Source of the DNA: Cyanobacteria bacterium QS_8_64_29
Lineage (GTDB): Bacteria > Cyanobacteriota > Cyanobacteriia > Cyanobacteriales > Rubidibacteraceae
Assembly (NCBI GenBank): GCA_003022125.1
Contig: PXQH01000057.1
Coordinates: 18,627 to 60,737, forward strand
Length of the DNA stretch: 42,111 bases
Reading direction: 5' to 3'
The notes under the pieces were generated by a model. That model was given only the letters and a program-made list of their open reading frames with translations. It was not told the origin of the DNA and made no database searches. Below are positions 19,146 to 27,067 of the stretch, piece by piece. The first letter of the stretch is position 1, and each line of letters starts with the position of its first letter. Both the position numbers and the translations under genes were made by a program.

Positions 19146-19862
19146 ATGGCAAGCGCTCCAGCTGCTTGCTCCATGTACCGCCAGTTTCGAACGGCCTATC
19201 CGCAAGGCGGGCTGACGAGCGAGCTGATCGCCATCGACCGCGGCCGGTATTTGGTGCGGGCGAGCGTTCGCGACGGCGATACCACGCTCGCGACCGGGCT
19301 AGCTGGGGCCGAGACGATCGAGCAAGCCGAGGACGAAGCGCGCCGCCGCGCGCTGGCTGCCCTCGCCCTTGAGAGTAAGGCAGAGGCGGCGGATCGAGCC
19401 CCTGATGCGGTATCGGCAGCAAGCCCCAGCACCCCCGAGCCTGCCCCACCGGCTGCAACCGATCCCCCCAGCCCGCCCGATCCGCCGTCGCTGGAAGCGC
19501 CCGTCCCGAACGCGTCGCTCGAGGCCGAAGCTGGTAGCAACGGCCATGCGAGCGTGGCAACCCCCGAAGCGCCTGCCCCATCTGCCCCCCAGGAGGCCCC
19601 ACCGCTAGAGGCCGAGGCGCCTGCGAGCGAGGCAGCGGCCCCGGCCGCCGATGGTGCCGAGTCCGAGTCCATCGATTTTTCCGATCTGATCGCCCGGACG
19701 GATGTGGAACTCAAACGCCTGGGCTGGACGCGAGAGCGAGGGCGCGATTACCTGCTCAACACCTACGGCAAGCGATCGCGCCAATTGCTCAGCGAGAGCG
19801 AACTGACGGCGTTTTTGCGCTACCTCGAGGCACAACCGTCCCCTGAAGAGGGAGCAAACTAG
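19146..19862 (+). CDS. Two-domain conserved hypothetical protein with Pro/Ala/Glu linker
   Basis: A protein of about 238 residues. A compact N-terminal domain ([20 protein letters not shown], then [10 protein letters not shown] and [17 protein letters not shown]) of about 70 residues is followed by a 110-residue linker almost wholly Pro, Ala, Glu and Ser. A C-terminal domain of about 55 residues ([20 protein letters not shown], then [14 protein letters not shown]) ends the protein. The N-terminal part resembles a conserved cyanobacterial family by memory; no function is known to me. The start could be ATG 19146 or ATG 19173, and the longer form is given. Its stop shares CTAG with the clpP stop. 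Confidence 0.65.
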   Translation: MASAPAACSMYRQFRTAYPQGGLTSELIAIDRGRYLVRASVRDGDTTLATGLAGAETIEQAEDEARRRALAALALESKAEAADRAPDAVSAASPSTPEPAPPAATDPPSPPDPPSLEAPVPNASLEAEAGSNGHASVATPEAPAPSAPQEAPPLEAEAPASEAAAPAADGAESESIDFSDLIARTDVELKRLGWTRERGRDYLLNTYGKRSRQLLSESELTAFLRYLEAQPSPEEGAN

Positions 19863-20473
19863 CCAGCAGCGACGCCGGCCGGCGGGTTGCTAGCCGAGGG
19901 ACGCCGCTCGATGGTGCGATCAATCAGCCCGTACGCGCGCGCTTCTTCCGGCGACATGAAGAAGTCGCGCTCGGTGTCTTGCTGGATGCGCTCTAACGAT
20001 TGCCCGGTCCGTTGGGCGAGTTGCTGGTTGAGCTGGCGCTTGAGGTACAGGATCTCTTTGGCTTGGATGTCAATGTCGACGGCTTGGCCCTGAGCGCCGC
20101 CCAACGGCTGGTGGATCATGATGCGCGAGTGGGGCAAGCTCATGCGCTTGCCCGGGGCCCCGGTTCCGAGCAAAAAAGCCCCCATGCTGGCCGCCAGGCC
20201 CAAGCAAATGGTAGAGACATCCGGCCGAATTTGGTTCATGGTGTCGAAGATGCCCAGCCCCGCCGTGACCGATCCCCCCGGCGAGTTGATGTAGAGATAA
20301 ATATCTTGCTCGGGGTCCTCGGCCTCCAGATACAGCATCTGCGCGACGATGACGTTGGCAATTTCGTCGTCAACCTGCTGGCCGAGGAAAATGATGCGCT
20401 CGCGCAGCAGGCGCGAGTAAATATCAAAGGCGCGCTCGCCGCGGCCGGAGGTTTCGATGACGGTGGGAATCAT
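19859..20473 (-). CDS. clpP: ATP-dependent Clp protease proteolytic subunit ClpP
   Basis: A 204-residue serine protease subunit that forms the barrel of the Clp protease with an AAA+ partner. The catalytic triad is readable: Ser in GLAASMGAF near residue 101, His in [11 protein letters not shown] near residue 126, and Asp in TERDFFMS. The oligomerisation and hydrophobic-groove blocks [21 protein letters not shown] are intact. The N-terminus [21 protein letters not shown] is typical of the ClpP2 paralogue in cyanobacteria, by memory. The C-terminal 20 residues are low complexity. It lies downstream of psb27 on the same strand, with a 68-bp gap. Confidence 0.96.
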   Translation of the reverse strand: MIPTVIETSGRGERAFDIYSRLLRERIIFLGQQVDDEIANVIVAQMLYLEAEDPEQDIYLYINSPGGSVTAGLGIFDTMNQIRPDVSTICLGLAASMGAFLLGTGAPGKRMSLPHSRIMIHQPLGGAQGQAVDIDIQAKEILYLKRQLNQQLAQRTGQSLERIQQDTERDFFMSPEEARAYGLIDRTIERRPSASNPPAGVAAG

Positions 20474-20506
20474 AGGGTCGGTTGAGCCTCGTGCGCTACC
20501 GCTTTG

Positions 20507-20512
20507 ATTGTA
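20507..20512 (-). promoter_or_regulatory. Candidate -10 element for clpP
   Basis: Minus-strand TACAAT lies 34 nt before the clpP ATG within the 68-bp psb27-clpP gap, a good match to a sigma-70 -10 hexamer in an otherwise GC-rich region. No convincing -35 is visible. It suggests clpP has its own start besides read-through from psb27. Confidence 0.3.
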
Positions 20513-20541
20513 GCGAGCAGTTCCCGCCGGAACGCCAGCGC

Positions 20542-20952
20542 TCAGCTATTGCGCTGCAGGGCACTTCGGACTTGGGCGAATTTGCGCTTGAGGCGCTCTT
20601 TGACCTCATCGGGGACGGGCCGTTGGGTTTTGCCGCTGTAGTGGCCGGCTAGCGTATTGAGCGCCGTGCGCATGGTGGTAAACGAGCGCAGGCCGGAGAC
20701 ATCTTCGTCGCGCCGGTACAGGGCGATGTATTCGTCGATCTGCTGGCGCGCCCGTTCTTGGAGCGCTTCCTTTTGCGGGTCGGAGTCGGGCGTATCGATG
20801 GCGCGCTCGAGCGCATCCACCACCTTGAGCGTGTCTTCGCGGTAGTCACCGCTCAACCCGACTGCGCTGTTGGTGCAGCCAGCAACGCCTACCGCTACCG
20901 CCAGAACCAGCACCAGCAGGCGCGCGATCGCGCTCCGAACGGACATAGCCAC
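20542..20952 (-). CDS. psb27: Photosystem II assembly lipoprotein Psb27
   Basis: A 136-residue thylakoid-lumenal lipoprotein that binds CP43 in assembling photosystem II and hinders premature attachment of the manganese-cluster proteins. A signal sequence with hydrophobic core [13 protein letters not shown] ends at a lipobox Cys near residue 26. The mature four-helix domain shows [53 protein letters not shown] and [16 protein letters not shown], as in known Psb27. The start is ATG 20952 or ATG 20946. Its neighbours clpP and, across a divergent gap, bioY are not PSII-specific. Confidence 0.93.
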   Translation of the reverse strand: MAMSVRSAIARLLVLVLAVAVGVAGCTNSAVGLSGDYREDTLKVVDALERAIDTPDSDPQKEALQERARQQIDEYIALYRRDEDVSGLRSFTTMRTALNTLAGHYSGKTQRPVPDEVKERLKRKFAQVRSALQRNS

Positions 20953-21040
20953 TCCCCCAGAACGCTCTATTGGGCTCAGTTCGGCCTAATTCTATCGCAC
21001 CTGGTCGGTACAGGCTGGCAGCCGGGCGCTCTCCCGTGCT

Positions 21041-21667
21041 GTGCTAGGGTTGCTAGGTTGCACGCGGCCCAGGCATTGGATCGTGTCGGCTCTCCACCGG
21101 TTGCTGTGGGCGCTCATCGGTTTGATGCTGACGGTGGGCGGTACCTTCATTGAGGCCTTTGTTACCCCCTGGCCTTGGACGTGGGACGGCGCGCGCCCCC
21201 CGATCGCCTCGCTGGGCGTGAGCTGCCAGGTGGGGGCAGTCCTGTTGGTGGGATGCGCTGGGGGAGCCCAGGCAGGTGCTTGGTCCCAAATGGCCTATTT
21301 GGGCCTGGGGCTGGCCGGCATCCCGGTGTTTGCGCATGGCGGCGGGCTGGGCTATGTGACCGAGCCCACCTTTGGCTACCTGCTGGGCTTTGTGCCGGGG
21401 GCTTGGCTTTGCGGGCGCGTGGCCCGCAAGGACAAGCCGCCCCTGGAGCGCTTGGCCGCAGGCGCGCTGGTGGGGTTAGCGGCCATCCACGCTTGCGGAG
21501 TTGCTTACTTGCTGGGCAGCTACGGTCTGACGGCTGCTGACGGCGATCGCCTCCCGCTCGGCGCTGCGCTATCGCAGTACTCGCTCGAGCTATTGCCCGG
21601 TCAGCTAGCCGTTGCGTGTTCGGCAGTGGCGCTTGCCTTTGGGCTGCGCCAGCTACTGTTCTACTGA
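21041..21667 (+). CDS. bioY: Biotin transporter BioY
   Basis: A membrane protein of about 208 residues and the substrate-binding S component of an energy-coupling-factor (ECF) biotin importer. Six hydrophobic segments and BioY signatures are present: GAVLLVGCAGGAQAGAWSQM, YLGLGLAGIPVFAHGGGLGY, PTFGYLLGFVPGAWLCGRVA. The exact start is uncertain; the listed one is the longest, and a GTG at 21083 or an ATG at 21124 would trim the N-terminus. It is followed 37 bp later by lspA. The bioY-lspA order also occurs in Synechocystis (slr1365-slr1366), by memory. No ECF A/T genes are in the window, so it relies on modules elsewhere or works alone. Confidence 0.87.
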   Translation: MLGLLGCTRPRHWIVSALHRLLWALIGLMLTVGGTFIEAFVTPWPWTWDGARPPIASLGVSCQVGAVLLVGCAGGAQAGAWSQMAYLGLGLAGIPVFAHGGGLGYVTEPTFGYLLGFVPGAWLCGRVARKDKPPLERLAAGALVGLAAIHACGVAYLLGSYGLTAADGDRLPLGAALSQYSLELLPGQLAVACSAVALAFGLRQLLFY

Positions 21668-21704
21668 GGCCGACCGTTGCTACTTTCCCATTTGAGGAGC
21701 GCCC

Positions 21705-22181
21705 ATGCTGCCTGCAAGCGGAAACCGGCTGTTTTGGGCCACTGCCCTGCTGGGGGCAGTTGCTGATCGCATCGCCAAGTACTGGGTTACGCGCCATTTT
21801 GAGGTCTTGGGGCAGACGGTGCCGCTTTGGCCGGGCGTTTTCCACTTCACCTACGCCGTCAACCCCGGCGCTGCCTTTAGCTTGTTCGATGAGACCGGGG
21901 GGTGGCTGCGCTGGCTGTCGCTGGCTGTCAGCCTCGGGCTGGCGGGTTGGGCTTGGTTTGGGCCGCGCTTCAAGCGCCTGGAGCAGTTGGGGTACGGCGC
22001 GATTTTGGCGGGCGCGATCGGCAACGGCATCGATCGCTTTGCCTTTGGCTACGTCATCGACTTTTTGGATGTGCGCCTGATTGGCTTTCCCATCTTTAAC
22101 CTGGCTGACGTTGGCATCAATTTGGGCATTGTCAGCTTGCTAGCGAGCGCGCTCTGGGAGCGCTCGCCTCGCCACCGCTAG
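21705..22181 (+). CDS. lspA: Lipoprotein signal peptidase LspA
   Basis: A 158-residue inner-membrane aspartyl protease that removes signal peptides from lipidated prolipoproteins; substrates in this window include Psb27 and the DUF3153 lipoprotein. Four hydrophobic helices are visible. Conserved blocks are NPGAAFSLF, GAIGNGIDRFAFGYVIDFLD (first catalytic Asp) and FPIFNLADVGIN (second catalytic Asp). A GAGGAG ribosome-binding site at 21694-21699 lies 5 nt before the ATG. A GCGAGCGC/GCGCTCGC inverted repeat sits inside its last codons. Confidence 0.95.
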   Translation: MLPASGNRLFWATALLGAVADRIAKYWVTRHFEVLGQTVPLWPGVFHFTYAVNPGAAFSLFDETGGWLRWLSLAVSLGLAGWAWFGPRFKRLEQLGYGAILAGAIGNGIDRFAFGYVIDFLDVRLIGFPIFNLADVGINLGIVSLLASALWERSPRHR

Positions 22182-22193
22182 TTACCCATTGCC

Positions 22194-22899
22194 ATGGCTG
22201 CTGCCTTCGCTCGCTGCCTTCGCTGCGGACTCTATGGCACCGGCGGCGCCATCCTGCTGCTGGCGCTCAACTTGGGGGTGGTTTGGAGCCAAGTCTCGGT
22301 GCGGCCGCTGCCGGGCATTCGGGGAGAGCCGCTCTCGGCATTTGCCCCCGAACTGCGCCAGGCCGTCGTCGCCGCAGAAGACAGCCGCTACTACAGCCAC
22401 ATTGGCATCGATCCCATCAGCATGGCGCAAGCGGCCTGGGTCAACTGGCAGCAGCCTGGCATCCGCCAGGGCGGCAGCATGATCGTGCAGCAACTGGCGC
22501 GCACCCTCTACCCGAGCTATGTCGGCCGGCAGGATACCCTGGCGCGCAAGTGGCGCGAGAGCGCTGTGGCGCTCAAGCTGGAGGCCTTTTACAGCAAAAA
22601 GCGGTTGCTGCGCGCCTAATTTGAACCGCGTCTATTTGGGGCCCGATCTGGCTGGCTTTGACGAAGCAGCGCAGTTTTATTTCGAACGCACCGCTGCCGA
22701 TCTCAGTTTGGCCCGAGCGGCATTGTTGGTGGGCATGCTGCCGGCCCCCAATCGCTACAACCCCAAGCGCTACCCCGAGCGGGCCCGGCAGCAGCGCAAC
22801 CGCGTGATCGGCCGCATGGTTGAGGCGGGCATGCTCGCGCCGCGCCAGGCAGCTCAAGCGCGCACCGTTGGGGCTCGGCGATCACGCCCCGGCAGCTAG
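22194..22899 (+). pseudogene. GT51 monofunctional peptidoglycan transglycosylase, frameshifted
   Basis: A glycosyltransferase-51 domain gene that would polymerise lipid II into glycan strands, split by one extra base. Frame 1 (22194-22619) encodes an N-terminal TM anchor, the catalytic-Glu motif EDSRYYSHIGID, GGSMIVQQLARTLY and RKWRESAVALKLE, then stops at TAA 22617-22619 after KKRLLRA. The next frame continues at once with LNRVYLG, the rest of GT51 motif IV/V, through 22899. Removing one A at 22618/22619 restores AYLNRVYLG and a protein of about 234 residues. It follows lspA by 12 bp. It could be a recent mutation, a sequencing error or, less likely, programmed frameshifting. Confidence 0.85.
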
Positions 22900-23771
22900 G
22901 TCACCAAGTAGCGCCGGACGAATTGCTCCAGCGACTCCATTTGCAGGCCGAAGGTGGCCTCCAGCTCGCTGACCTCCTGCTGGGTGCAGAAAAACTCGTT
23001 GGCCGACAGGACCCGAAGCGTGCCCAGCGAGCGCTGCAGCTCCGGGTTGATAAGCCCCAAACCATCGCGCGCGCCGTCAAACAGCGCCAACGGCACGTTG
23101 ACCGTCCAGGGCTCGCGCTGGAACACCCGCGCAAAAATTTCGGGAATGTCACCGCGCTGCAGGATCTCGGGGCCACCGACGGCAAAGGTGCGATTTCGCG
23201 CCGCCTCAACCGTCACCGAGCGAGTGGCAATTTGGGCCAGATCGTCGGTGCTGACGATGGAGGTGCGGTTCTGCGGATCGCCGATGATGATGTAGAGCCC
23301 GGTATCGCGAAAGCGCTCGGCCAGCGGCAGCAAATTGGAGGCCAGCCCCGAGGGGCGAAGGATGGTGTAGTTGAGGCCGCTGGCTTGCAGGTACTTTTCA
23401 ACTTCGCGCTTGGCCTTGAACGTGGGCGAGTCTTGATAGCCGCGATCGGCGCCCAGCACTGAGATAAAGACAAAGTGCTCTACGCCGCTCTCGCGAGCGC
23501 GATCGATGAGCTCGATGTTGGCGCGGTAATCGAGCTGTGTGGCATCGCCGCCCGAGCCGTGGGCGCTAACAACGTAGCGCGCGCCCTGGCAGGCTCTGCG
23601 AATGGCTTTGTCTTCGCGCAGATCGCCGACAAAGATCTCGGCTCCGCGCCGCTCGAGCTCTTCATAGTGCGAGGTGAGCCGCACGAACGCCCGAACGGGC
23701 CGATCTGCGTCGCGCAGCTGTCGCACGATGCGGCGTCCGATTTGCCCGGTGGCGCCAGTAACTAGAAACAT
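22896..23771 (-). CDS. Atypical SDR / NmrA-like NAD(P)-binding protein
   Basis: A 291-residue Rossmann-fold protein. The dinucleotide motif VTGATGQIGRRIV opens the chain, followed by AFVRLTSHYEEL and AEIFVGDLREDKAI (second glycine-less cofactor segment), HFVFISVLGAD, a YTILRPSGLASNLLP block, and a variable C-terminal 100 residues. It lacks the classical YxxxK pair and so belongs with atypical SDRs such as NmrA/HSCARG or Ycf39 relatives, which often act as redox sensors or assembly factors. The precise role is unknown. It shares its TAG stop (CTAG) with the frameshifted transglycosylase and lies 51 bp after xth. Confidence 0.75.
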   Translation of the reverse strand: MFLVTGATGQIGRRIVRQLRDADRPVRAFVRLTSHYEELERRGAEIFVGDLREDKAIRRACQGARYVVSAHGSGGDATQLDYRANIELIDRARESGVEHFVFISVLGADRGYQDSPTFKAKREVEKYLQASGLNYTILRPSGLASNLLPLAERFRDTGLYIIIGDPQNRTSIVSTDDLAQIATRSVTVEAARNRTFAVGGPEILQRGDIPEIFARVFQREPWTVNVPLALFDGARDGLGLINPELQRSLGTLRVLSANEFFCTQQEVSELEATFGLQMESLEQFVRRYLVT

Positions 23772-23822
23772 GCTGGCCTGCGGTGAACGGCTTGGTTGTC
23801 GTTTAGCGAGCGCGGCGCTGCC

Positions 23823-24611
23823 CTAAAGCGCCACCACCACTGGAGCATGATCGCTGGGGCGCTCCCAGTGGCGCGGGGCAGCATCAATGTAGCAGTCGCG
23901 GGCGCGCTGGTAGAGCTCGGGACTAAGGTAGCAGTGATCGATGCGCCAGCCGCGATTGCCGCGGATGGCGCGGGTGCGGTAGTCCCACCAACTGTAGTGC
24001 CCTCTCTCGGCAGTGAACTTGCGGAAGGCATCGCCTAGGCCCAACGCCAGCACGGACTGCAGGGCCTCGCGCTCCGCAGGGGAGGCCATAATGCGATCGT
24101 CCTTACCGCGCGGATCGTGAATGTCGCGGCTCTCGGGCGCAACATTGAAATCGCCGCAGACGCAGAGCTGCGCGTTGCCTCCATGGCGCAGCTGCTGTAG
24201 GTAGTCGCGCAGCGCCGCCAGCCAACGCAGCTTGTAGTCGTACTTGTCGCTGCCAACGCTGGCGCCGTTGGGCACGTAGAGATTGACAATGCAGATCCCG
24301 GCAATCTCGGCCGCGATGGCGCGCTTTTGCGCGTCGAGCTCGGCGGCTCGCTCGCCCTCTAGAACGGATGAAAAACCCGTCAAGACGCGATCAGCAGGCG
24401 TTCGGCTCAAAATGGCAACGCCGTTGTTGGCCTTTTGGCCGAGGACGTAGGTATGGTAGCCCAGCGCTTCGAAGGGGGCGCGCGGGAAATCGGCATCGGG
24501 GACTTTGGTCTCTTGCAAGCACAGCACCTCGACGGGATGCTCCTGCAACCAGGCAGCGACTTGCTGCTGGCGCGTGCGGATGGAGTTGACGTTCCAGGTG
24601 GCGACCTGCAT
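23823..24611 (-). CDS. xth: Exodeoxyribonuclease III (AP endonuclease)
   Basis: A 262-residue Mg-dependent endonuclease/exonuclease/phosphatase-fold enzyme of base-excision repair. It cuts at abasic sites and trims 3' ends. The complete signature is visible: WNVNSIRTR (metal Asn), LQETKVPDADFP (metal Glu), GDFNVAPESRDIHD (Asp/Asn), WWDYRTRAIRGNRGWRIDH, and SDHAPVV (Asp-His). Length and motif order match ExoIII. It lies 12 bp after hisB on the minus strand and may be co-transcribed with it. Confidence 0.95.
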   Translation of the reverse strand: MQVATWNVNSIRTRQQQVAAWLQEHPVEVLCLQETKVPDADFPRAPFEALGYHTYVLGQKANNGVAILSRTPADRVLTGFSSVLEGERAAELDAQKRAIAAEIAGICIVNLYVPNGASVGSDKYDYKLRWLAALRDYLQQLRHGGNAQLCVCGDFNVAPESRDIHDPRGKDDRIMASPAEREALQSVLALGLGDAFRKFTAERGHYSWWDYRTRAIRGNRGWRIDHCYLSPELYQRARDCYIDAAPRHWERPSDHAPVVVAL

Positions 24612-24623
24612 GGCGCAATGCGG

Positions 24624-25268
24624 CTACAGCATGCCCTTGGAACTGGGAACCCGGGCTGCGCGGCGGGGATCGCGCTCGATGGCCATGCGCAGCGATCGCG
24701 CAAATGCTTTGAATGCGGCCTCGATGATGTGGTGCGAGTTGACGCCCGCCATTTGGCGTAGGTGCAGCGTCATGGGGGCGTGGTTGACCGCTGCTGCGAA
24801 GAACTCGCGCACCAGCTGGGTGTCGTAGGTGCCCACGCGCTCGGTGGGGATAGCCAGCTCGTAGCTCAGGTGGGGGCGGCCGGAGAAATCGAGAGCGACT
24901 TGGACTAGGGCTTCATCGAGCGGTGCCAAAAAATGCCCGAAGCGGTGAATGCCGCGCGCATCGCCCAGCGCCCGGTTGAGCCCTTGCCCGAGGGCGATCC
25001 CGACATCCTCGTTGGTGTGGTGGTCGTCAATGGCCCAATCGCCGCTCGCCTGCACGGTCAAATCCAGCAGCGCATGCGAGGCCAGCTGCTGCAGCATGTG
25101 GTCCAAAAACGGAATCCCGGTCGCAGCCTGGCAGCTACCTTGACCGTCGAGGTCGAGGCTGAGCGCGATCGCGGTCTCGCCGGTCGTGCGCTGCACCTGC
25201 GCCTGGCGCGCGGGCGGGGCGTGGCTAGCGGATAGTTGCGTTGGAGCGAGGCTGTCGCTGGCTGGCAT
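24624..25268 (-). CDS. hisB: Imidazoleglycerol-phosphate dehydratase HisB
   Basis: A 214-residue Mn-dependent dehydratase for the sixth step of histidine synthesis. The metal-binding motifs [13 protein letters not shown] and [15 protein letters not shown] are both intact, along with [26 protein letters not shown]-type sequence, and the [14 protein letters not shown] opening. The first 22 or so residues ([16 protein letters not shown]) are a non-conserved extension; an internal start is possible but no better codon stands out. It is a stand-alone dehydratase, not fused to a phosphatase. It lies 35 bp after fabI. Confidence 0.94.
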   Translation of the reverse strand: MPASDSLAPTQLSASHAPPARQAQVQRTTGETAIALSLDLDGQGSCQAATGIPFLDHMLQQLASHALLDLTVQASGDWAIDDHHTNEDVGIALGQGLNRALGDARGIHRFGHFLAPLDEALVQVALDFSGRPHLSYELAIPTERVGTYDTQLVREFFAAAVNHAPMTLHLRQMAGVNSHHIIEAAFKAFARSLRMAIERDPRRAARVPSSKGML

Positions 25269-25303
25269 GGAAGCTCGTTGCGCAGAGGTGGCGGCACTAC
25301 GGC

Positions 25304-26080
25304 CTACATGCCCATAATGCTATAGCCGGCGTCGGCATACAGCACCTGGCCGGTAATGCCGCTGGCCAAATCGCTGGCCAAAAACGCTGCCACATTGCCC
25401 ACCTCGGCCTGGGTAACGGTGTGCTGGAGCGGTGCCGTTGCCTCCACGTGGCGGATCATCTCAGTGATGCCGCTCACGGCCGATGACGACAGCGTCCGCA
25501 TGGGCCCGGCCGAGATGGCATTGACGCGAATGTTGCGATCGCCCAGCTCGGCAGCCAGATAGCGCACGCTGCTCTCCAATCCAGCCTTGGCAACGCCCAT
25601 GACGTTGTAGTTGGGCACCACGCGCTCGCCACCCAAATAAGTCAAGGTAATGATGCTGCTGCCATCGCCCATCAGCGGTTTGGCTGCTTGGGCCAACTGC
25701 GTCAGCGAGTAGGTGCTGACTTCCATGGCTTTGAGAAACCCTTCCTTGGAGGTCTCGCTAAACGCGCCCGAGAGCTCTTCTTTATAGGCGAATGCCAGCG
25801 AGTGCACCAAAATGTCGATGCGATCCCACTGCCGGCCGATTTGCTCGAACGTTGCGCTCAGCTGGGCTTGGTTTTGAACGTCGCACGGCAGTAACAGGCT
25901 GGGCCCGAGCGGCTCGACCAACTCGCGGACTTTTTTCTCCATGCGCCCTTTGTCATCGGGCAGGTAGGTAACGCCGAGCTTTGCCCCCGCCTGATGGAGC
26001 TGCTGGGCGATGCCCCATGCGATCGAGCGGTTGTTGGCAATGCCGGTCACTAAAGCCGTTTTTCCCGTTAAATCCAGCAC
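25304..26080 (-). CDS. fabI: Enoyl-[acyl-carrier-protein] reductase FabI
   Basis: A 258-residue NADH-dependent SDR that completes each fatty-acid elongation cycle. It shows [20 protein letters not shown] (FabI-type cofactor loop with the IANNRSIAW signature), [16 protein letters not shown], and the FabI active site Y-x6-K in [14 protein letters not shown] near residue 157, then [13 protein letters not shown]. The C-terminal [10 protein letters not shown] is typical. It is first in the minus-strand run fabI-hisB-xth-SDR and divergent from ntcA across 239 bp. Confidence 0.96.
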   Translation of the reverse strand: MLDLTGKTALVTGIANNRSIAWGIAQQLHQAGAKLGVTYLPDDKGRMEKKVRELVEPLGPSLLLPCDVQNQAQLSATFEQIGRQWDRIDILVHSLAFAYKEELSGAFSETSKEGFLKAMEVSTYSLTQLAQAAKPLMGDGSSIITLTYLGGERVVPNYNVMGVAKAGLESSVRYLAAELGDRNIRVNAISAGPMRTLSSSAVSGITEMIRHVEATAPLQHTVTQAEVGNVAAFLASDLASGITGQVLYADAGYSIMGM

Positions 26081-26188
26081 AATGGCGCTCCGTCTCGGGC
26101 GATGCCTGCCAGGCCAGCGGCGGCGAGTATCTTACCATGAAAGGAGCAGGCGCCTATTGCCTGCGCGGCGGCTGGCAATGCTCGTGTT

Positions 26189-26202
26189 GTATCGGGCAAT
26201 AC
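26189..26202. promoter_or_regulatory. NtcA-binding site GTA-N8-TAC upstream of ntcA
   Basis: The sequence TGTATCGGGCAATACA contains a perfect NtcA consensus, GTA-N8-TAC, extended to TGTA...TACA. It lies 118 bp before the ntcA ATG. A hexamer CAGCAT (26225-26230) occupies the place of the TAN3T -10 box, exactly 22 nt after the site, the spacing of NtcA-activated (class II) promoters. This fits autoactivation of ntcA, which is known in other cyanobacteria. The same site faces fabI but is 112 bp from its start. Confidence 0.75.
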
Positions 26203-26319
26203 AGCGTTGGGAGCAGGCAAGCGGCAGCATCGATCGTGAGCGAGCGCAAGCGTGGCCGAATGGTGAGTCCATCCCAGACCCGGACGAACGCGCCCAACTC
26301 GCAGCCGCAACAGGGACCG

Positions 26320-27000
26320 ATGAACGCCTTTGTTGCCTCCCATCGCTCCCTCGAGACCGTTTTTCGCGAAATGGGCGGCGATGGCTTACCGCCTATCGTG
26401 GAGACCTTCGAGCGTGGCAAAACCGTCTTTTTTCCCGGGGATCCGGCCGAGCGCGTCTACTTTTTGCTAACCGGTGCCGTCAAGCTATCGCGCGTTTACG
26501 AAAGCGGTGAGGAAATTACAGTGGCGCTGCTGCGCGAGAACAGCGTTTTCGGCGTCCTATCGCTGCTAACCGGCCAGAACTCCGATCGCTTCTACCACGC
26601 CGTGGCGTTTACCCCCGTCGAGCTGCTGTCGGCCCCCATCGAGCGCGCCGAGCGTGCGTTCCACCAGAACCCCGAGCTGTCGCGGTTGATGCTGCAGGGA
26701 CTCGCCTCGCGCATCTTGCAGACCGAGACGATGATCGAAACCCTAGCCCACCGGGACATGGAGTCGCGCTTGGTGAGCTTTTTGCTCGTGCTGTGCCGAG
26801 ACTTTGGCGAGTCCACCCCGGATGGTAGCGTGCGCATCGACCTCAAGCTCTCGCATCAAGCCATTGCCGAGGCCATTGGCTCCACCCGCGTCACCGTGAC
26901 GCGCCTGTTGGGCGAGCTGCGCGAGCAAGCCCAAATCTCGATCCGCAAAAAACGCATTACCGTACACAATCCAGTAGCGCTCAGCCAGCAATTCAGCTAG
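26320..27000 (+). CDS. ntcA: Global nitrogen regulator NtcA
   Basis: A 226-residue CRP/FNR-family activator responsive to 2-oxoglutarate and PipX, controlling nitrogen assimilation genes. It shows the effector domain ([25 protein letters not shown] split into sensor strands), the [24 protein letters not shown] cup, the dimer helix [23 protein letters not shown], and the C-terminal [27 protein letters not shown], nearly invariant in the family. The start is set at ATG 26320, which gives the usual length. An in-frame ATG at 26260 would add 20 non-conserved residues. The NtcA box upstream suggests self-regulation. Confidence 0.96.
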   Translation: MNAFVASHRSLETVFREMGGDGLPPIVETFERGKTVFFPGDPAERVYFLLTGAVKLSRVYESGEEITVALLRENSVFGVLSLLTGQNSDRFYHAVAFTPVELLSAPIERAERAFHQNPELSRLMLQGLASRILQTETMIETLAHRDMESRLVSFLLVLCRDFGESTPDGSVRIDLKLSHQAIAEAIGSTRVTVTRLLGELREQAQISIRKKRITVHNPVALSQQFS

Positions 27001-27067
27001 CGCGGGCCCGGCCATCGGGACAATCGCTTACAGTGGAAGGGCGCGCCCAGCCGCTGCCACTGCCGCA

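Noticed and set aside
22144-22168. GCGAGCGC/GCGCTCGC inverted repeat as a terminator of lspA
   Set aside because: It lies inside the lspA coding end, has no T-tract, and the transglycosylase gene starts 12 bp after the lspA stop, so read-through is expected. Similar repeats arise from HIP1-like composition.
26260-26319. An upstream in-frame ATG that would lengthen NtcA by 20 residues
   Set aside because: The extra residues are not like any NtcA N-terminus, and the ATG at 26320 gives the usual 226-residue length.
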